DNA from: Gymnothorax reevesii
Taxonomy: Eukaryota; Chordata; Actinopteri; Anguilliformes; Muraenidae
Assembly: GCA_029721435.1 (NCBI GenBank)
Contig: CM056578.1
Location: 13,144,313 to 13,208,312, forward strand
Direction of reading: 5' to 3'
Length of the DNA: 64,000 bases
In this document: positions 1 through 12,265 of the stretch, in pieces
Layout: every line of letters begins with the position of its first letter
Position numbering within the stretch: the first letter of the stretch is position 1
Translations under genes and position numbers: made by a program
Notes under the pieces: generated by a model
Database searches by the model: none
Told to the model about the DNA's origin: nothing
The model's input: only the letters and a program-made list of their open reading frames with translations

Positions 1-408
1 TCATTTTACTTTGGAGACGCCTAAAAAAGAGCTACTTGCTCTCTAAAACAGATGTATGCTTCTAATGAGCATTCAAATGAATAGGAATACCACTGTTGGT
101 GCTCTTGTAACTGTTAATTAGATTAAAAATCAGTAAATAGCTGAAAAATTATTGCCATTTTTCAGCTGTTCTTAGCCGTTACTTTGAATATTTTGTCTGC
201 CTTCCTGTATATGTGCCTGGTGCCACAACAATATCAGCTTTACTGATGCCTGACAGGCTCACACAGAATTTCCATAGCATTCCCACACGGAAAGATACTA
301 TATAAACATTTAGGTTTTAATATAGAGCCACATGTAGGTTTCGCATATATATGCAACAAACATAAAATTGGCTATTTTCATTTATTATAGGTACATATAT
401 GTCCCTAT
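1..408. other. Intergenic sequence, nothing recognised
   Basis: AT-rich DNA without a coding frame, simple repeat or transposon end that I can identify. It ends where an LTR-like repeat copy begins. Confidence 0.5.
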
Positions 409-1142
409 TGTCATGGTTATGGTTTTTGGATCATGTTTTATGTGCTGGTTTTGTGTTTAGGATTATTGTCTTTTATTTATTCTTTTTGAGTATGGTAACA
501 TTCAGGTTTTTGGTTCATTCCATGTTTAAGTACCATTGCACTTGTCTCCCTTGTCTTGTGATCTAGTTGGTTCAGTCCGTCTTCCCTGTCTGCGTGCTTA
601 CTGAATTCGGGTGATTTATATGAAGTCCGGTGTTTAAAATATTCCTTCAATTCTCGTTTTCTCCCTTCACCCTTCTGTTCTGATTACTAACAAGACTAAC
701 ATTTGTATTTTGTATTATAGTCTACTGACACAACTAACCATGTATTTATATTCGATTACTAAATTACCAATGAGCACTCTAGTTTAAGTTGTAAAGCTGC
801 ACCGATACTAATAGACTAATTACCTCTCCGCAATCGCCCTGTTCTATTCTCCGCTCCTTGTCTATCGCTTTCCTCTCTCTGAGCTTCAGTGTGAATCTCT
901 CGCACGTGCTTAATCACTCTCCTGCTCTTGTTATTCTGTGCACGAAGAACTCCTGGACCGGAGCTGTTTAAATGTCATAGGCTGTCTGTGTGATTCCCGT
1001 TCGTATTTTGTCTTTCGCCAATTTTCGTGGTTTGGGTTTCCCTCATGTGATTCTCCCGAAGTAATTAGCCTTATTCTCCACAGCTGATCTCTGTATAGCA
1101 TGTGACCTTTCCTGTGTGTATATTAGGAGTCTTTTCTGAAAA
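409..1142 (+). repeat. LTR-family copy A (3'-truncated solo LTR)
   Basis: This copy begins with TGTCATGGTTATGG and shares long stretches with the repeats at 36790-37928 (same strand), 1719-2923 and 54725-55812 (opposite strand). Shared blocks include the run of short phrases around 'gattactaacaagactaac' near 690 and 'cctggaccggagctgttt' near 951. Other copies have LTR-like features: a TG..CA type boundary, a polyadenylation signal near the 3' end and no coding capacity. Copy A loses similarity near 1140, so its 3' third is missing. Assignment to a gypsy-type LTR is an inference from form; no internal coding region of this family is in the window. Confidence 0.6.
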
Positions 1143-1718
1143 GAGCTGCCGACCACTGCTAGTTGATACAAAGCAGGGATTAAAACCTATATGTTTATAT
1201 AGGTTCTTCCCGTGTGAAAATTTAAGAATCCTTGTTATTTTATCCCTGTAGGAAAAAGTCTGGGACCTTCAGTTGCTATACAAGCAACTCAGATAAAAGA
1301 CAAGTGTCTGATCATTAAAACTGAACAGAAATGTAGACTTCAAATTTGTTAACCACAGTGAAATGCTCAAATAGATGAAAACGACTTTTGAAAGGCACGT
1401 TTACTTGAATGTATGTTCTGTGTACTTTGGTTTTATTTTGCTTCATTTAGACTAAGGACCTCTAAGCCATATTCAATCTAGAAACTGCATTACAGACAAG
1501 ATAGAAAACATTGCATTTGGTGGATGTAACAGTGTAGTGTATAACCTGTCAGTGGATGTGTATGAGCTGTATTGTGAATACAATTTTATCTAATCTCATT
1601 TTGTTTTACTTTTAAGTGTAAAAAGAAGGCCAATAATAGCTTACATATGTACCGACAAAGTCAATGGCAAAACGATCCATAAGCTCAGGATCCATTAGCT
1701 CTCCCTGCTATGAGAGAG
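1143..1718. other. Spacer between two inverted LTR copies
   Basis: Non-coding, AT-rich spacer between the truncated plus-strand copy and the full minus-strand copy of the same LTR family. I see no retroelement coding remnant here, so the pair is not an obvious single element with internal sequence. Confidence 0.45.
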
Positions 1719-2923
1719 TGTGAGGTAGCGTTCAGGCACCAAAAGCGAGACTAGAAATATCCAGAAAACTTGATCTTTATTGGATCTGGGGTGGAAACCC
1801 CTGCAGGGCAGCAAACAATGGTACAGAGTCCACAATCCAAAAATCTGAATCAGGTAGTTGTAATCCAATTCGTATACAGGGCAGAAACAAAACTCAGGGT
1901 TGGTACACAGGCACAGGAATATCAGAGGTGAGACCCAAGCCAAAATCTAGTAGGCGTACTCCAGTTCGTAAACAGGGCAGCAAAGACAAAACTCAGAGTC
2001 GGGCAAAGCAGGTACGGTACACAGGCACAGGAATATTAAAGGTTAAGCCAGAATCAAAATCCGGGACATTTCAGTCAGAAGTATAACACTTAGAGTACAA
2101 GGCATAAATGATCGCAGCACAGGAAGAACATTCTGACAAGAGCTGGAAGTGAAATGACTGCTTAAATACACATACGGGAAGTCACATGCTATAATAGGGA
2201 ACAGGTGAGCTGGATCAGACTAATTAACAAAAGAATGAACAAGAGGAAGCAAGCACCTAACCACATGAAATTGGCCAAACCCAGAACATGGACAAGGATT
2301 ACACAGACAACCTATGACAAACAGACGACTCCGGTTAGGGAGTTCAACAGTGCACAGAGTGAGAGGCAGAATAGTGATTAAAAAGGTGCAGAGAATCTGG
2401 TGAAGCACAGCAAATTAAATTGAGTGAAGGCAAGGGGCGGAGACTAGAGCGAGTGCTGAGAGCTTGTTAGTCAATTAGTAATGTGCTGCTATACAATCCC
2501 TAGTGCTTGTAAATAAGTTAGTACTATAAACAATGTTAGTTAGTGTTAGTAATTTATCTAAAATAATAAACTGTTAGTATTGTTAGTAAAGATAGAATAG
2601 TTAGGCGAAGGAAGCAAACAAGATTGGAAGGAATGTTTGGAAACCCAGAAACCAGGAAATCACCTGAAACTGTGGCATACAAGACTGGGGAATAAAACTG
2701 TCTCAGAACACAAGACAAGACTAGGGAGACAATGTGCAATGCAGGGTATGAGAATGACAAAAACCAGAATGATAACTAAACAGTGAATATGGGAAATGAC
2801 AGGCAAGGACATAACAAAGAAAGACATGCAAAATACAAAACATGGCATGGACTGAATCAGAAAACGTGGCTTGGAATCAGGATCAATACAAAAACATGGT
2901 CAGGAAACAGCAGAATCATAACA
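1719..2923 (-). repeat. LTR-family copy C (near full-length solo LTR, reversed)
   Basis: Read on the minus strand it starts TGTTATGATTCTGCTG (from 2923) and ends near GAACGCTACCTCACA (at 1719), about 1.2 kb. Near the 3' end (about 1772-1785) the minus strand reads CCAATAAAGATC, a usable polyadenylation signal. Flanks GAGAG and GACAG could be a decayed target duplication (one mismatch), but this is weak. Open frames inside on both strands (for example 1695-1943 and 2220-2408) are short, unrelated to known proteins and not conserved in the other copies, so I do not call genes. Confidence 0.6.
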
Positions 2924-4030
2924 GACAGCCATAGCCCTGCATGTTACACGCTGCAATCATTTGAATCAGATGTGTTAGAGCACTGTGACACCAGAACAGG
3001 CATGGCTAAGGTAAACCAGGAGCGGACTTCCCTACCCCTGTATTAGCCAGATCCCATTGGTCCGGTTGTTGGTTCAGCACCTCACAGAAGCATTTGCAGT
3101 GCATTGTGGGATATTTAGCATTTAGGGAGTTCACCCTGAGGTTCTCAAGCTGTTATTCACGAGTGAGCGTCCCTCAAAATTCATGCAGGAAACCATGCAG
3201 TATGCATACAGTTAGCTGGCACATCATGTTAGTGCCATTTTTGGTTTTTTACATAATATCATGAGTTGGACAGATTGCTTGGTATTAATGAGAAATGATC
3301 TGTTGAGGCAAACATTCAGTACAGCTTTTTATACAAATAAGTGCATTGTTGAATGGGCGCCAGCGTTTTAGTTCTGCTCTTAGGCGCATGACTAATATAC
3401 CACTACCTTATATAAAAAGACATAATTCTCATTATGTGGTGTTCTGACACAATAATATGCCTGATGCTTGAATATCACATTGTATTATCAATCTAATAGG
3501 AAGTTCAGGACTCAGTCAGTTTTTTATATGATAAAAACAGTGATGCAGATCATGTAGGATTTTACAATTAAGGCACACTGTCTGCAGTCAAGTCCACGTT
3601 CAATAAACATGGAGCAGGTTACCTGGCTGGACCATCCCATTTTTTGGCAGCATTAATATGATTGGGCAAGTTCATGGAAAAGACATGAATGTACATTTCT
3701 TACATGAACATCAAAGTACTTCCTTTAGCAAGTTTCTCTTGAGGCCTTTCAGTCCAGGGTTAAATAACTTTGTTCCGGAAGGTGTACTATATGGAGCCTG
3801 GCCTCTAAGAATATACGCCCACAAAGGTAATTTGTTCAAGCAGCTTATTACCGGTACAACTAAAGTGACGTTAAGGAGTTAAGCCACCTCTAGCGGCCAT
3901 TAAAATTACCTGGTTTCTATTGTTAGTGACACAGCCACTAAATGCCAAACTTTGACTCTAACTCTAACCCTAATTTTAAGTCAAATTCTAACTCAAACTG
4001 TAACTCTATCTGTATCTTTCTGCTGACAAT
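2924..4030. other. Intergenic sequence with a short degenerate CTAACY array
   Basis: No coding region recognised. From about 3950 to 4015 the sequence is a degenerate run of CTAACT / CTAACCCTAA-type units, resembling a short interstitial telomere-like or simple repeat, too irregular to call telomeric. Confidence 0.4.
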
Positions 4031-4389
4031 AGGGTGAGGTGACCAGATTTCCTGAAACTAAAACCGGGACACTGAGCGCGTGACTGTAATGCGCGCGCAC
4101 ATGAAGTCATAGACGCAGATATTAGGCTCAATTTCAGCACGTAGGATTACTGCTCACAACATAGCCTAATGGGGAAAAATTATGCATGTTTTTGGTAGGC
4201 CTATTTACACATTTAAGATAAAATATGAAAAGACATTGAATGAGTTTCATGCGTGACTATCTTTATTTTTATGAATTAGCCTGAAGCTGAAGAAAGTTTA
4301 GGAAAATACACCAATTAAACGGTTTTATTTTTTTAAACAAAGCATTGTAACACATTATATCACTTTGATCTCTTAGATCTCTAGTAGGC

Positions 4390-4393
<4 letters not shown>

Positions 4394-4429
<36 letters not shown>

Positions 4430-4440
4430 CGTGCGTGTGA
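4394..4440. repeat. (TG)n microsatellite
   Basis: An uninterrupted TG dinucleotide run for the first ~32 bases, passing into GCGTGCGTG units. Confidence 0.95.
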
Positions 4441-5481
4441 GAGTGCGCGTGTGTGAGATGTCAACCTCATAGAGCTCCGAAAAAATGACCTCAACACAGA
4501 GACAAACACTCTCTAAATTAGCCTACATATATTTGTTTGAGGAGTGAATTTGCTCCAAATTCGATTTGTTGGCTGACAGCCTGCTGTGAAATAGCGGACA
4601 GGTGTCATCAAAATTGGCCCGTGTAACAATCATAAATTTTAAGAGATTCTTGTATGCATGGAAGTTTTTCCATTTTTAAAACAATGCATTTAGCAGTTTG
4701 TCTTTTGTAAAGCACTGGCCTATTAATAATATAAATTATTTTTCTGAGCTGAATTTAGCCCATTTCATCGCTGTTAGATCGCATATGGAGAGAAGCCATG
4801 ACTGTAATTGCTGTTGGATTATTACAATAATTGGAAAACGCGTCAATAAATGAAAATTATTGAAAATTAGCCAAGACTTATTGTTGTCATAAACTAAAGA
4901 TACTGCACCAAACAACCTGTGGACACCGACAGCGGACTCTGTTCATACATGTCAATCGGAAATGCGAACCCTGGAAGTTGGTTTTAATTTCAACAAGGAA
5001 ATAGTGAGCGAAACTCATGTTTAGTTCATGTGAACAAGCAATGATGATCAGTAAAATGCAGTGTGTAACTGTATGTCTCGCTACTCGACAGTCCATGCTG
5101 GCCCAGGTGAGGATTTCTGGTTTGGCTGAAATGAAACCGATTTGCTGCTGATGGACGGTGAGAAAAATGATTGCAAATTAAAGGAGTCATGATCGTATGA
5201 AGTATGATTAAAATGTTTGGTTTGTAGTTAATAAGTTACTCGTGCCTTAAAGGCTAGGCTCTTTAAGCTGAAAAATTGAACTGGATGGCGAGCAAAAGTA
5301 AGTGGACTGTGTACTACACTGCCAATTAAAGATTTTTTTTTTCCGGTTCGATGCCCAATGAGTGTGACCAATAAAATCTTCGTTTAAAACTTCAAACGCA
5401 TGAGGCTTAATGAGGCATGAATGCCACTCTAAAGGTTAGATGGAGTACTACAACGCTCTTGATTTAAAGGCCTTATAATGT

Positions 5482-6549
5482 GTTAAGTACAGGGACGTGC
5501 GGTCAAGGTAGACAGTGACTTCTCCTTTTTAATCGCTAGATTTTGTCAACCTATTTCCACATACTATGCCTGATTGACAATCAATTTGACCTTTTTTCTG
5601 GTTAATTAAGCCTGTAATGATTAAGAGGTGATAATGAATAAAAGATTAATTTACCTTTATGCTTTGATTTGAGACTGCAAGGAAGTAAATCTTAATAATT
5701 AATTTGGAAAAAATCTCAACTCTCGGTAATTCCATATATTGTTTTGATCTTTTGTTTATCGGATCATGAAAGAAGACTGAAAATAAACCCCTATTTTTTA
5801 TGGAATTGAAAAGTAGGCTATGTGTTTAAGGGGGGGAAATATTAGTCGTAAACATATTGACCACACATTGAACGCCGAATAAGAAAGGTTTTAATATTTG
5901 TTTTTTTTTTCTTTTCCCGCTACCCCCCCTCATGGGAGGTCAGCTTTATTTTCCTTCATTTTTTTAATTTAATAAGTGATCCCAAAATGAGGGAAAGGTA
6001 TAACAAAAACAAAGATGCATATAGCAGTACAGGAAAGTACAGATATGGATAGACGGACAGGACACAAAATTAATTGGGAGAAAAGGAAAGGGAAAGGAAG
6101 AAAGAAGAGGGGAAAAAATGAGCAAAATTGTTAAATTAACCAATAAGCAACAAAGCTAATAAGAGTAAAATTTTAAGATAAAAGCAGTAAATAGGGTATA
6201 AAGATTAAAGAGTCGTAGTGTGCTTTGATATGTGTGATGATTATTGGTTTTAATCATTTGTTTTTATAGGTTTGTAGAGGTTTATAGGTTTTAATATTTG
6301 TTAATGGCATTGCGTTAGCTTCCTCTAAGCATATATATGAACAAACTTGCTGTCTCGTGAGCACTTTTAGTTTGATGCACTGAGCAATAATGTTGTGGAT
6401 GGAGCTGGCACGCCATTCTGCTGTGTAGTCTTGTAAATTAGTTAATCAATCCTCAGATTGTGAAGAAAAGTAATAGAGTTATCGTTTGTTTAATGGTGAG
6501 GATTCTGCCTACCCTAACTGACCTCCGGCGGCACGTCACTGGTTAAGTA
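5482..6549. mobile_element. Nested non-autonomous hAT element with 8 bp target duplication
   Basis: The element proper is 5490-6541. Its ends are CAGGGACGTGC and, read in reverse from the right, CAGTGACGTGC, matching at 10 of 11 positions. It is flanked on both sides by the identical 8 bp GTTAAGTA (5482-5489 and 6542-6549). An 8 bp duplication with CAG...CTG type ends is the signature of hAT transposons. The 1052 bp interior has no transposase, so it must have been mobilised by another element. The perfect duplication shows the boundaries are intact. It interrupts the GGGAC-ended repeat, so it is the younger of the two. Confidence 0.8.
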
Positions 6550-6871
6550 TTAGCCTATTACTTTGCGTCATTTGTACAATGTAAGGTTGCTGGTGAAGCC
6601 TACGTTTGTAGCCTAGCCTATTCCCCACACACACACACACATTATTGAAATCATTTGCTGGATGCTTTATTCCTTCTATGCGTTTTTTTTGGCTAATGAT
6701 CAAGCTATAGTAAGACCTCGTTGGCTATGTAATCGCTGACAACAGGGGACATTTCATAGTGGGTGGAAACCAGGACATTTTAGCGTCCCAACAGGCTTTT
6801 GTCGGGACTCGGGACACGCAACTCAAAACCGGGACTGTCCCAGCAAAACCGGGACGTCTGGCCACCTTACA

Positions 6872-8000
6872 GTAGGGGTGCTATTTTAGGAAATGCTCTT
6901 ATGGATCGTAAGTGAGGGTAAACAATCTATATGGGCATATGGTTGGAGGACAGGTTGAGTATATGGTAGGCCTTAATTCTGGCCCCAACAGAGCACAACT
7001 CTCCTGAATCGAGACGCTAATGATTGGAGTCAATGACGGGAAAGAATGGTTGAGATAACCACCAGCAGGATGACAGAATTTTGTTAGCAAACAATGTTCT
7101 AAACTTCTAAACTATAGCACTGTCATCCCTTATTTGTCACAAGAGAGTCCACTATTTAGCAGCTCCTTGAGATATTTAGCTGTTGGATTGTGTGTTCTTT
7201 GTTAAACTTGGTGTGAAACCCTACAGAATGATGTATTTCCTGGGATAGGTTATACTGTCACTGTTTCAGACTCTTTAAATTTCCATAAATGGGACATCAG
7301 ACATGTTATCACAAATGTGCAATTTATGACTTCTTTACCTGATAAAAGGTATAGAGAGCACAAATATTTAACGGGTAACTGAATGGTAAAAGTTGGTGGC
7401 AGTAACACTTGAACTAAACCTAAAGGCTGACACATGCAAGACAGCTGACACAAGATAGAATAATAAATGCAGTCAATTTCAGGAAAATGTCATAAGACTG
7501 TCATCACATTTCTTGGTAAATGTTATCATGTTAATACTTGTCATAACATTTCCTAATCCAATACCGTGTCATTTGACATACAGAAGCTGACTCCTTCTGT
7601 TAGGGCATCTGTTGTGACAACGGCTAGCCAATGTTGGCCTATGTAGATGAGAGTTTTACGTCAGCCTTATGTCTATGAGATGTCTAAAGTGTTACCACGG
7701 TTACAGATCCAGGGGTTCACAGGGTGTGGTACCTTAAGAATGAAAAAACCTACCAAAAGCCCCAGAAAGATGGGGGCCCAAACTTTTTTTTCAGCAAGCC
7801 ATAATTTCAGACTACAACCCACTTATTGGGTTAAATATGACTTAATAAAAGAGTTGAAAGTCAGAAAGATACTACCAGTCATTTGTAAAACTCATAAAGA
7901 TGATTAAAACTCCTCACTCTGTGTTGATGGCCACTCAGAGGAGCCGTAAAATTGGTCTTTTGAGATGGAATGGGTTTGTTCCTCCTCCAGCAGCTACTCC
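6872..8000. other. Intergenic sequence, nothing recognised
   Basis: No coding region, structural RNA or transposon end recognised. Short open frames here are under 90 codons and have no family features. Confidence 0.45.
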
Positions 8001-8029
8001 TTACATTAGTAAATAGCCATTCAGTACCC

Positions 8030-9700
8030 AGCAAGCACTCTGCTCAACATTAATGTGATTGGTTTGATCAGGACGAGGTGCATCGAGGATTTTACTCTGT
8101 CAGCCGAGCGACGGTGAAAAAAAAAACAACCTGTTTAACACCGCTGTCAGTGAAACATACAAAGCCACCAGCTCCCGCTAAAAGAGACCATCTGTCTGCA
8201 TTTGAGGGACCTTTATTTTATAGACTATTAAACACTTTATGGTCTTCGCCGCTGTTTCGCCGTACATCATATTAAAAACCCCCAGATTGATGCCGAGAGA
8301 GGTGAAGTTTGTCAGCGAACATAATGCACTGTTTTGCATCATAAAACCAAATAAAATGATTGCGAGAAATGCGAGTTTTATGAGCAAAGCTATAATGACA
8401 CGAGCCGTCAGAGGTAGTTTACTGGCGGGCAAGATTCACGAGAGGCCCCGCCTAAACCATATTAATGAGAAAGATGAAGGGGACCTGACTCTAACTTATG
8501 AGCAAATACACGAGTGAAACTGTACACCTCTCACTCATCATCTACCACAGCAAAGCTGCCAAGAATAATCTATGCATGAGATTATTTCGAGAAATATTTT
8601 CACTGCATGTTTTCATTACTACTATTATTAATTCAATTTATGTGAATGCAGAAAGAGAAGGAGAGAGAGCGAGAGAGATGGAGAGAGAGCAAACTACCAT
8701 CGGGTAGTGGAAATGAGAGTCATTAAAACTGTCGGCTGAAATAAAGATCACCTCAAATTCCAAGTCCATTTATTTCATGAAATTGCATTTCTTGGTGACA
8801 TATGAAAAACACTGAAGGCTTTATAAGTTAGTTTAAAAAAGCTTTATCCAGCAATTTACAGCATTTAACGTGAGGTTCTGCGGTTTATTACGGTCGTCTG
8901 TGATAAACGGCAGAAATTATATCCCATGGCGGAAAGCTGTGACAAAGGCCATATTAATCGTATGCTTCGGAGGGGTACGGCTAATGCGGGACAGCGATGC
9001 AATTTAAAAATGCTTTAATTCCCAGCGGATTCTCTCCGTAAGAGTAGGAATATCATAAACTAAAGTGCACGTCTCTCTACATCAATATTTTTGTTGTTAA
9101 TAACTTTTTTTATTGGCTTTTCACAATAAACACTCAGATATCTCAGCAACAAGGACAGGAGGAGATTGACGACAACAGGGTGGGGTGCGTGTGAGTCGGA
9201 GCGGGAGGAAGGGGACGCTAGAGATTCAGCGGGGAGACCAAGGCACATAATAATGCACATAAATATGTGTTCCTGCATTTTCAGTACGTTCATGAATATC
9301 TGCTCCAAATAAGGCAGTTCCGCAGGAGCCGTGCGTTTGTTTTTAAGCCCGTTCACCCATGCGGCACTGCTTGCATTCATATCAGCTCGCTTGGGAAGTT
9401 TACTTTGTGTGTTTCCTGTTGCGCACAAGCCTGGTTCCAAAGAGCCCGCAACAGCTCAGTGAGAGAGGGAAAATTTATCTCTCTCCACTGTAATTTTCAC
9501 AAAAATAGAAACCTTTCTGATCAAACGGGGGGGATGGAGACAGCTCGAGAGACAGAGCTGTTGAGTCACGGCACTGGAGGTGCGGGAGTGATTTTATTCA
9601 AATTTTACACACCCAAGGGTTTCCTCTGTGTGAATAATCGCCCAGAAGTTATTCTTTCTCCTTGTTCTTTTTTCTCCTTTTGTTTTGATTGAGAAGTGCG
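8030..9700. promoter_or_regulatory. Candidate conserved non-coding (enhancer-like) cluster
   Basis: This stretch lacks recognisable repeats and keeps many CpG dinucleotides in otherwise AT-rich DNA (for example around 8248-8265, 8880-8910 and 8960-9000), unlike its surroundings. It has many TAAT-core words. Overlapping open frames occur on both strands (8178-8432 minus with 8239-8517 plus; 9060-9440 minus with 9267-9692 plus), as expected when stop codons are sparse for base-composition or constraint reasons rather than for coding. No encoded protein resembles a known family. The regulatory call is inference; only cross-species alignment can test it. Confidence 0.3.
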
Positions 9701-10875
9701 CTGTGAGATGTACTCCTGAGGCGTTGATTAGTTTATCTGCGGTAAGTCTTCTCTGTAGTTCTCCTCCTCACTGTAGTTCTATTTGGGGCTGGGGCTGAAC
9801 GCGGAACACAAGGCGAGAGCTGATTACCGATTGCATGCGCACTGGCCTCTTCAGCCACTGGCAGTACTGCAGAGATTTAATCAAAGATGCAGAGCTCTGT
9901 CGCAGAGAGGGGCTATGCAAGAGATCTGGGACGTGCTGGGTGGAGTTGAGAGAGGGAGGGGGCTTGTAGGGGATTTAGATGTGATTAAAGACACGCGCCA
10001 CGGTTAAAAAGTTGGCGAAAGACAAAATCAGCACATGTTTTGAAACTGTTGAGGGGCCTTGCAGTTATCAGCTCATTACAACAGCCTCCTTTCTAGATTA
10101 GAGCACATAATTATGGTACAATTATTAGACTTGACTCTGGTTTTAACGTACAGGGACGTCTCTCAGCACGTTGGTAGTGAGACCATTGACATAGTGCCCA
10201 GTCGGCACTTCACTTTATAGGCCTTTGCATCCACTATGAGCCTCAATGTTGGAATAATGGCCCCAAAAAATTACTTTGCTGTCCTTATATTTACAGATCT
10301 CATGGTATATGAACTTAGCAGAAGATGCAATGTTAAGGGTTTGGAAACCAATGAAGGAATAAACACGTACTGAGGTCTAACTCCCTGCTACAAAGGAGCA
10401 GTAATTTGGGGCGCAGGCATCTAAATGGTGCTGTAACTGTATATTGAATATTAATGAGGAGGTGGTGCCCCAGAACTATTTAAATGATTAGAATTCTTTA
10501 ATCTGAAATGGAGGTATAGGTGTTGTTTGAACCATATGTCCTCATAAAGCCTGAGCTGCTGCCAGCCTGGCATATCTGGCTACAGAAGCCACCAGGGAAT
10601 ATTTCATAATATATATTGATTATGAAAATTTTGTATAAAATCCTGGTAACAACATAATGCCAACCATACTCAAATGAATGTGTATGCAGAATAGAAATGC
10701 TGCATAGGGAATTACAAAATATAAAATCAGTGATTAATCACAGTGTTGCCCATCAGCTATAAAAATCTCATATTTAATATCTATATAAATATACATTCTT
10801 AATAGGGTTCCCTATCTCTGTGCTAATGGAGAGGTCCCTTTCAAAATTCAGCATTTTTCCCTCATTCGTGACCAG
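9701..10875. other. Intergenic sequence, nothing recognised
   Basis: No coding region or defined repeat. The first ~300 bases are moderately GC-rich; the rest is AT-rich. Confidence 0.4.
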
Positions 10876-11485
10876 TCCTGGGGTAGTTACTTTAAAAAGG
10901 TAATGCATTACACATTACTAGTTACTTTTTTAAAAAAGTAATCCCTTACTTTACTCAATCACTCACTGCTGAAGTAAAAAGTTTCACTGCTAGTTTGATT
11001 ACTTTCGGATTTCTCGATACCATCATCTGAAATTCACCATAAATTAATTAATTAGCCATATCATGTTAAAACCCGGCATCTGCCCAGATTAGCACTAATC
11101 TTTATTCTAGGGCACACACATGATCTCTCTTTCATGCTGTTCAATACAGCAGAGCCAACAGCAAAGTTGTAAAAACCAGCCCAAACAGCACCTCACCGAA
11201 AAGTGAGTCAAGTACAAGACTACAGTACAGCATAAACACACATGAAAAAGGATGTCTGATTTGTTTTCTGTCCTTGGTCTCAATCACCAATACACTCAAC
11301 AGGAGGAGGAAGACGTTTTTCTGACCTCCCGTCCTGCCGATAGTTGAAGAATTTAAAGTAATGCAAGTAACTAAATAATTTATTTGCTAGTAACGGTGGT
11401 CCGATTACTTATCAATGTAATATGTTACATTACTGTGTTACTGATAAATGTAATCTGATTACAGTAATTAGTTACTTTGTAATTA
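10876..11485. mobile_element. GTAAT/ATTAC-rich inverted-repeat element (probable non-autonomous DNA element)
   Basis: Both ends are built of GTAAT and GTTACTTT words in opposite orientation. The left part has repeated 'gttactttt' and 'aaaagtaat' units near 10890-10950; the right part has 'gtaatctgattacagtaatta' style units near 11450-11485. No transposase is present. This style of terminal repeat is common in teleost non-autonomous hAT-like elements; the assignment rests on general resemblance and exact ends are uncertain. Confidence 0.45.
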
Positions 11486-11890
11486 CAGTGCCGTGAAAAA
11501 GTATTTGCCCCCTTCCTGATTTCTTTTTTTTTATTTTGCATATTTTCACACTTAATGTTTCAGATCATCAGACAAATTTTAATATTAGACAAAGATAAGT
11601 ATCACCCTCAGATGAAGCACACTTCAGGTTTATGGGTTTATGATCCAGGAAATGTCGTGTTTATGTCCTAGCAATTTTTTATTGATTTGTTTTTCAGTAT
11701 TTAATTGCAAAGCAGCTTCAATGTTGAACTTCAATGCCTCTTCTTTATATTTGCAGCACTTTTTAAACCCAAAATTATGAAAATAAATGGAATAATTTTT
11801 AAATCCAAATCATACGAGTGTGTTGCTTAATTGAAATCATTTTTCCAATCTCTGTGAAACTAACATTCTGCATTTTAAGTCAGGTAAAAG
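11486..11890 (+). mobile_element. Fragment of a TA-inserted DNA element (CAGTGCCGTGAAAAAG end)
   Basis: It begins directly after a TA with CAGTGCCGTGAAAAAGTA, a terminal repeat type widely seen in fish TA-target elements. No matching inverted end is visible downstream, so only one terminus plus about 400 bp of interior remain. It abuts the GTAAT-rich element exactly at its right end, so one may have inserted beside or into the other. Confidence 0.45.
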
Positions 11891-12024
11891 TAGGGGTAAC
11901 TCACACATTGGCATGGATTGGCTTGATTTGGCAACTGCAAAAAGGGTGAATTAAAGGAATAGAGTCAAAACGCAAGAAGCCGTGCAACTATACATCTGAC
12001 CATTTGAACCAAGTTCTAAGGGGA

Positions 12025-12265
12025 ATATGTATATTTGCGAGCATGTGCATTGTGTGCGCGTGAGTGTGTATGTACTGAGTGTGCACGCGTTTGTGTACAT
12101 GCATGCGCCTGAGAGCTTGTGTGCATGCATGTGTTTGTGTGTGTATGTGTGTGTGTGTGTGCTCTCTGTAAGAGTGTGAGGGAACTGTGTGCATACAAAT
12201 GTGTTGATGTATATTCACAGTATGTGTCTGTGGGTGTTTGTCTCTATTTTTGTGAACGTGAGTGT
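12025..12265. repeat. Degenerate TG-rich microsatellite tract
   Basis: Imperfect TG/TGCA-rich sequence with a purer (TG)n core near 12132-12160. The reverse frames encode only His/Thr-rich low-complexity peptides, which are translations of the repeat and not genes. Confidence 0.85.

Larger units (their letters stand above)
4031..6871. mobile_element. DNA-element-like repeat with GGGAC-rich inverted ends
   Basis: The left end reads AGGGTGAGGTGACCAGA followed by AAAACCGGGACAC. The right end (about 6785-6871), read in reverse, gives TGTAAGGTGGCCAGACG followed by two AAAACCGGGAC-type blocks. The ends are thus imperfect inverted repeats about 2.8 kb apart. No transposase frame is visible between them, so the element would be non-autonomous or decayed. 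A 1.05 kb hAT element sits inside it (5490-6541). I could not define a clean target duplication for the outer element, so its superfamily is left open. Confidence 0.45.

Noticed and set aside
1719..2923. Pairing copies at 409 and 1719 as the two LTRs of one element
   Set aside because: They are in opposite orientation and the spacer holds no retroelement coding sequence.
3950..4015. Interstitial telomeric repeat
   Set aside because: Units vary (CTAACT, CTAACCCTAA, CAAATTCTAACT) and only one resembles the TTAGGG complement; too short and irregular.
5340..5360. tRNA/SINE B-box (GGTTCGATGCC)
   Set aside because: No A-box at the right distance, no cloverleaf and no poly-A tail or duplication.
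9060..9692. Open frames of 126 (minus) and 141 (plus) codons overlapping each other
   Set aside because: No domain, signal or splice context recognised; overlap on both strands fits base composition or non-coding constraint better than genes.
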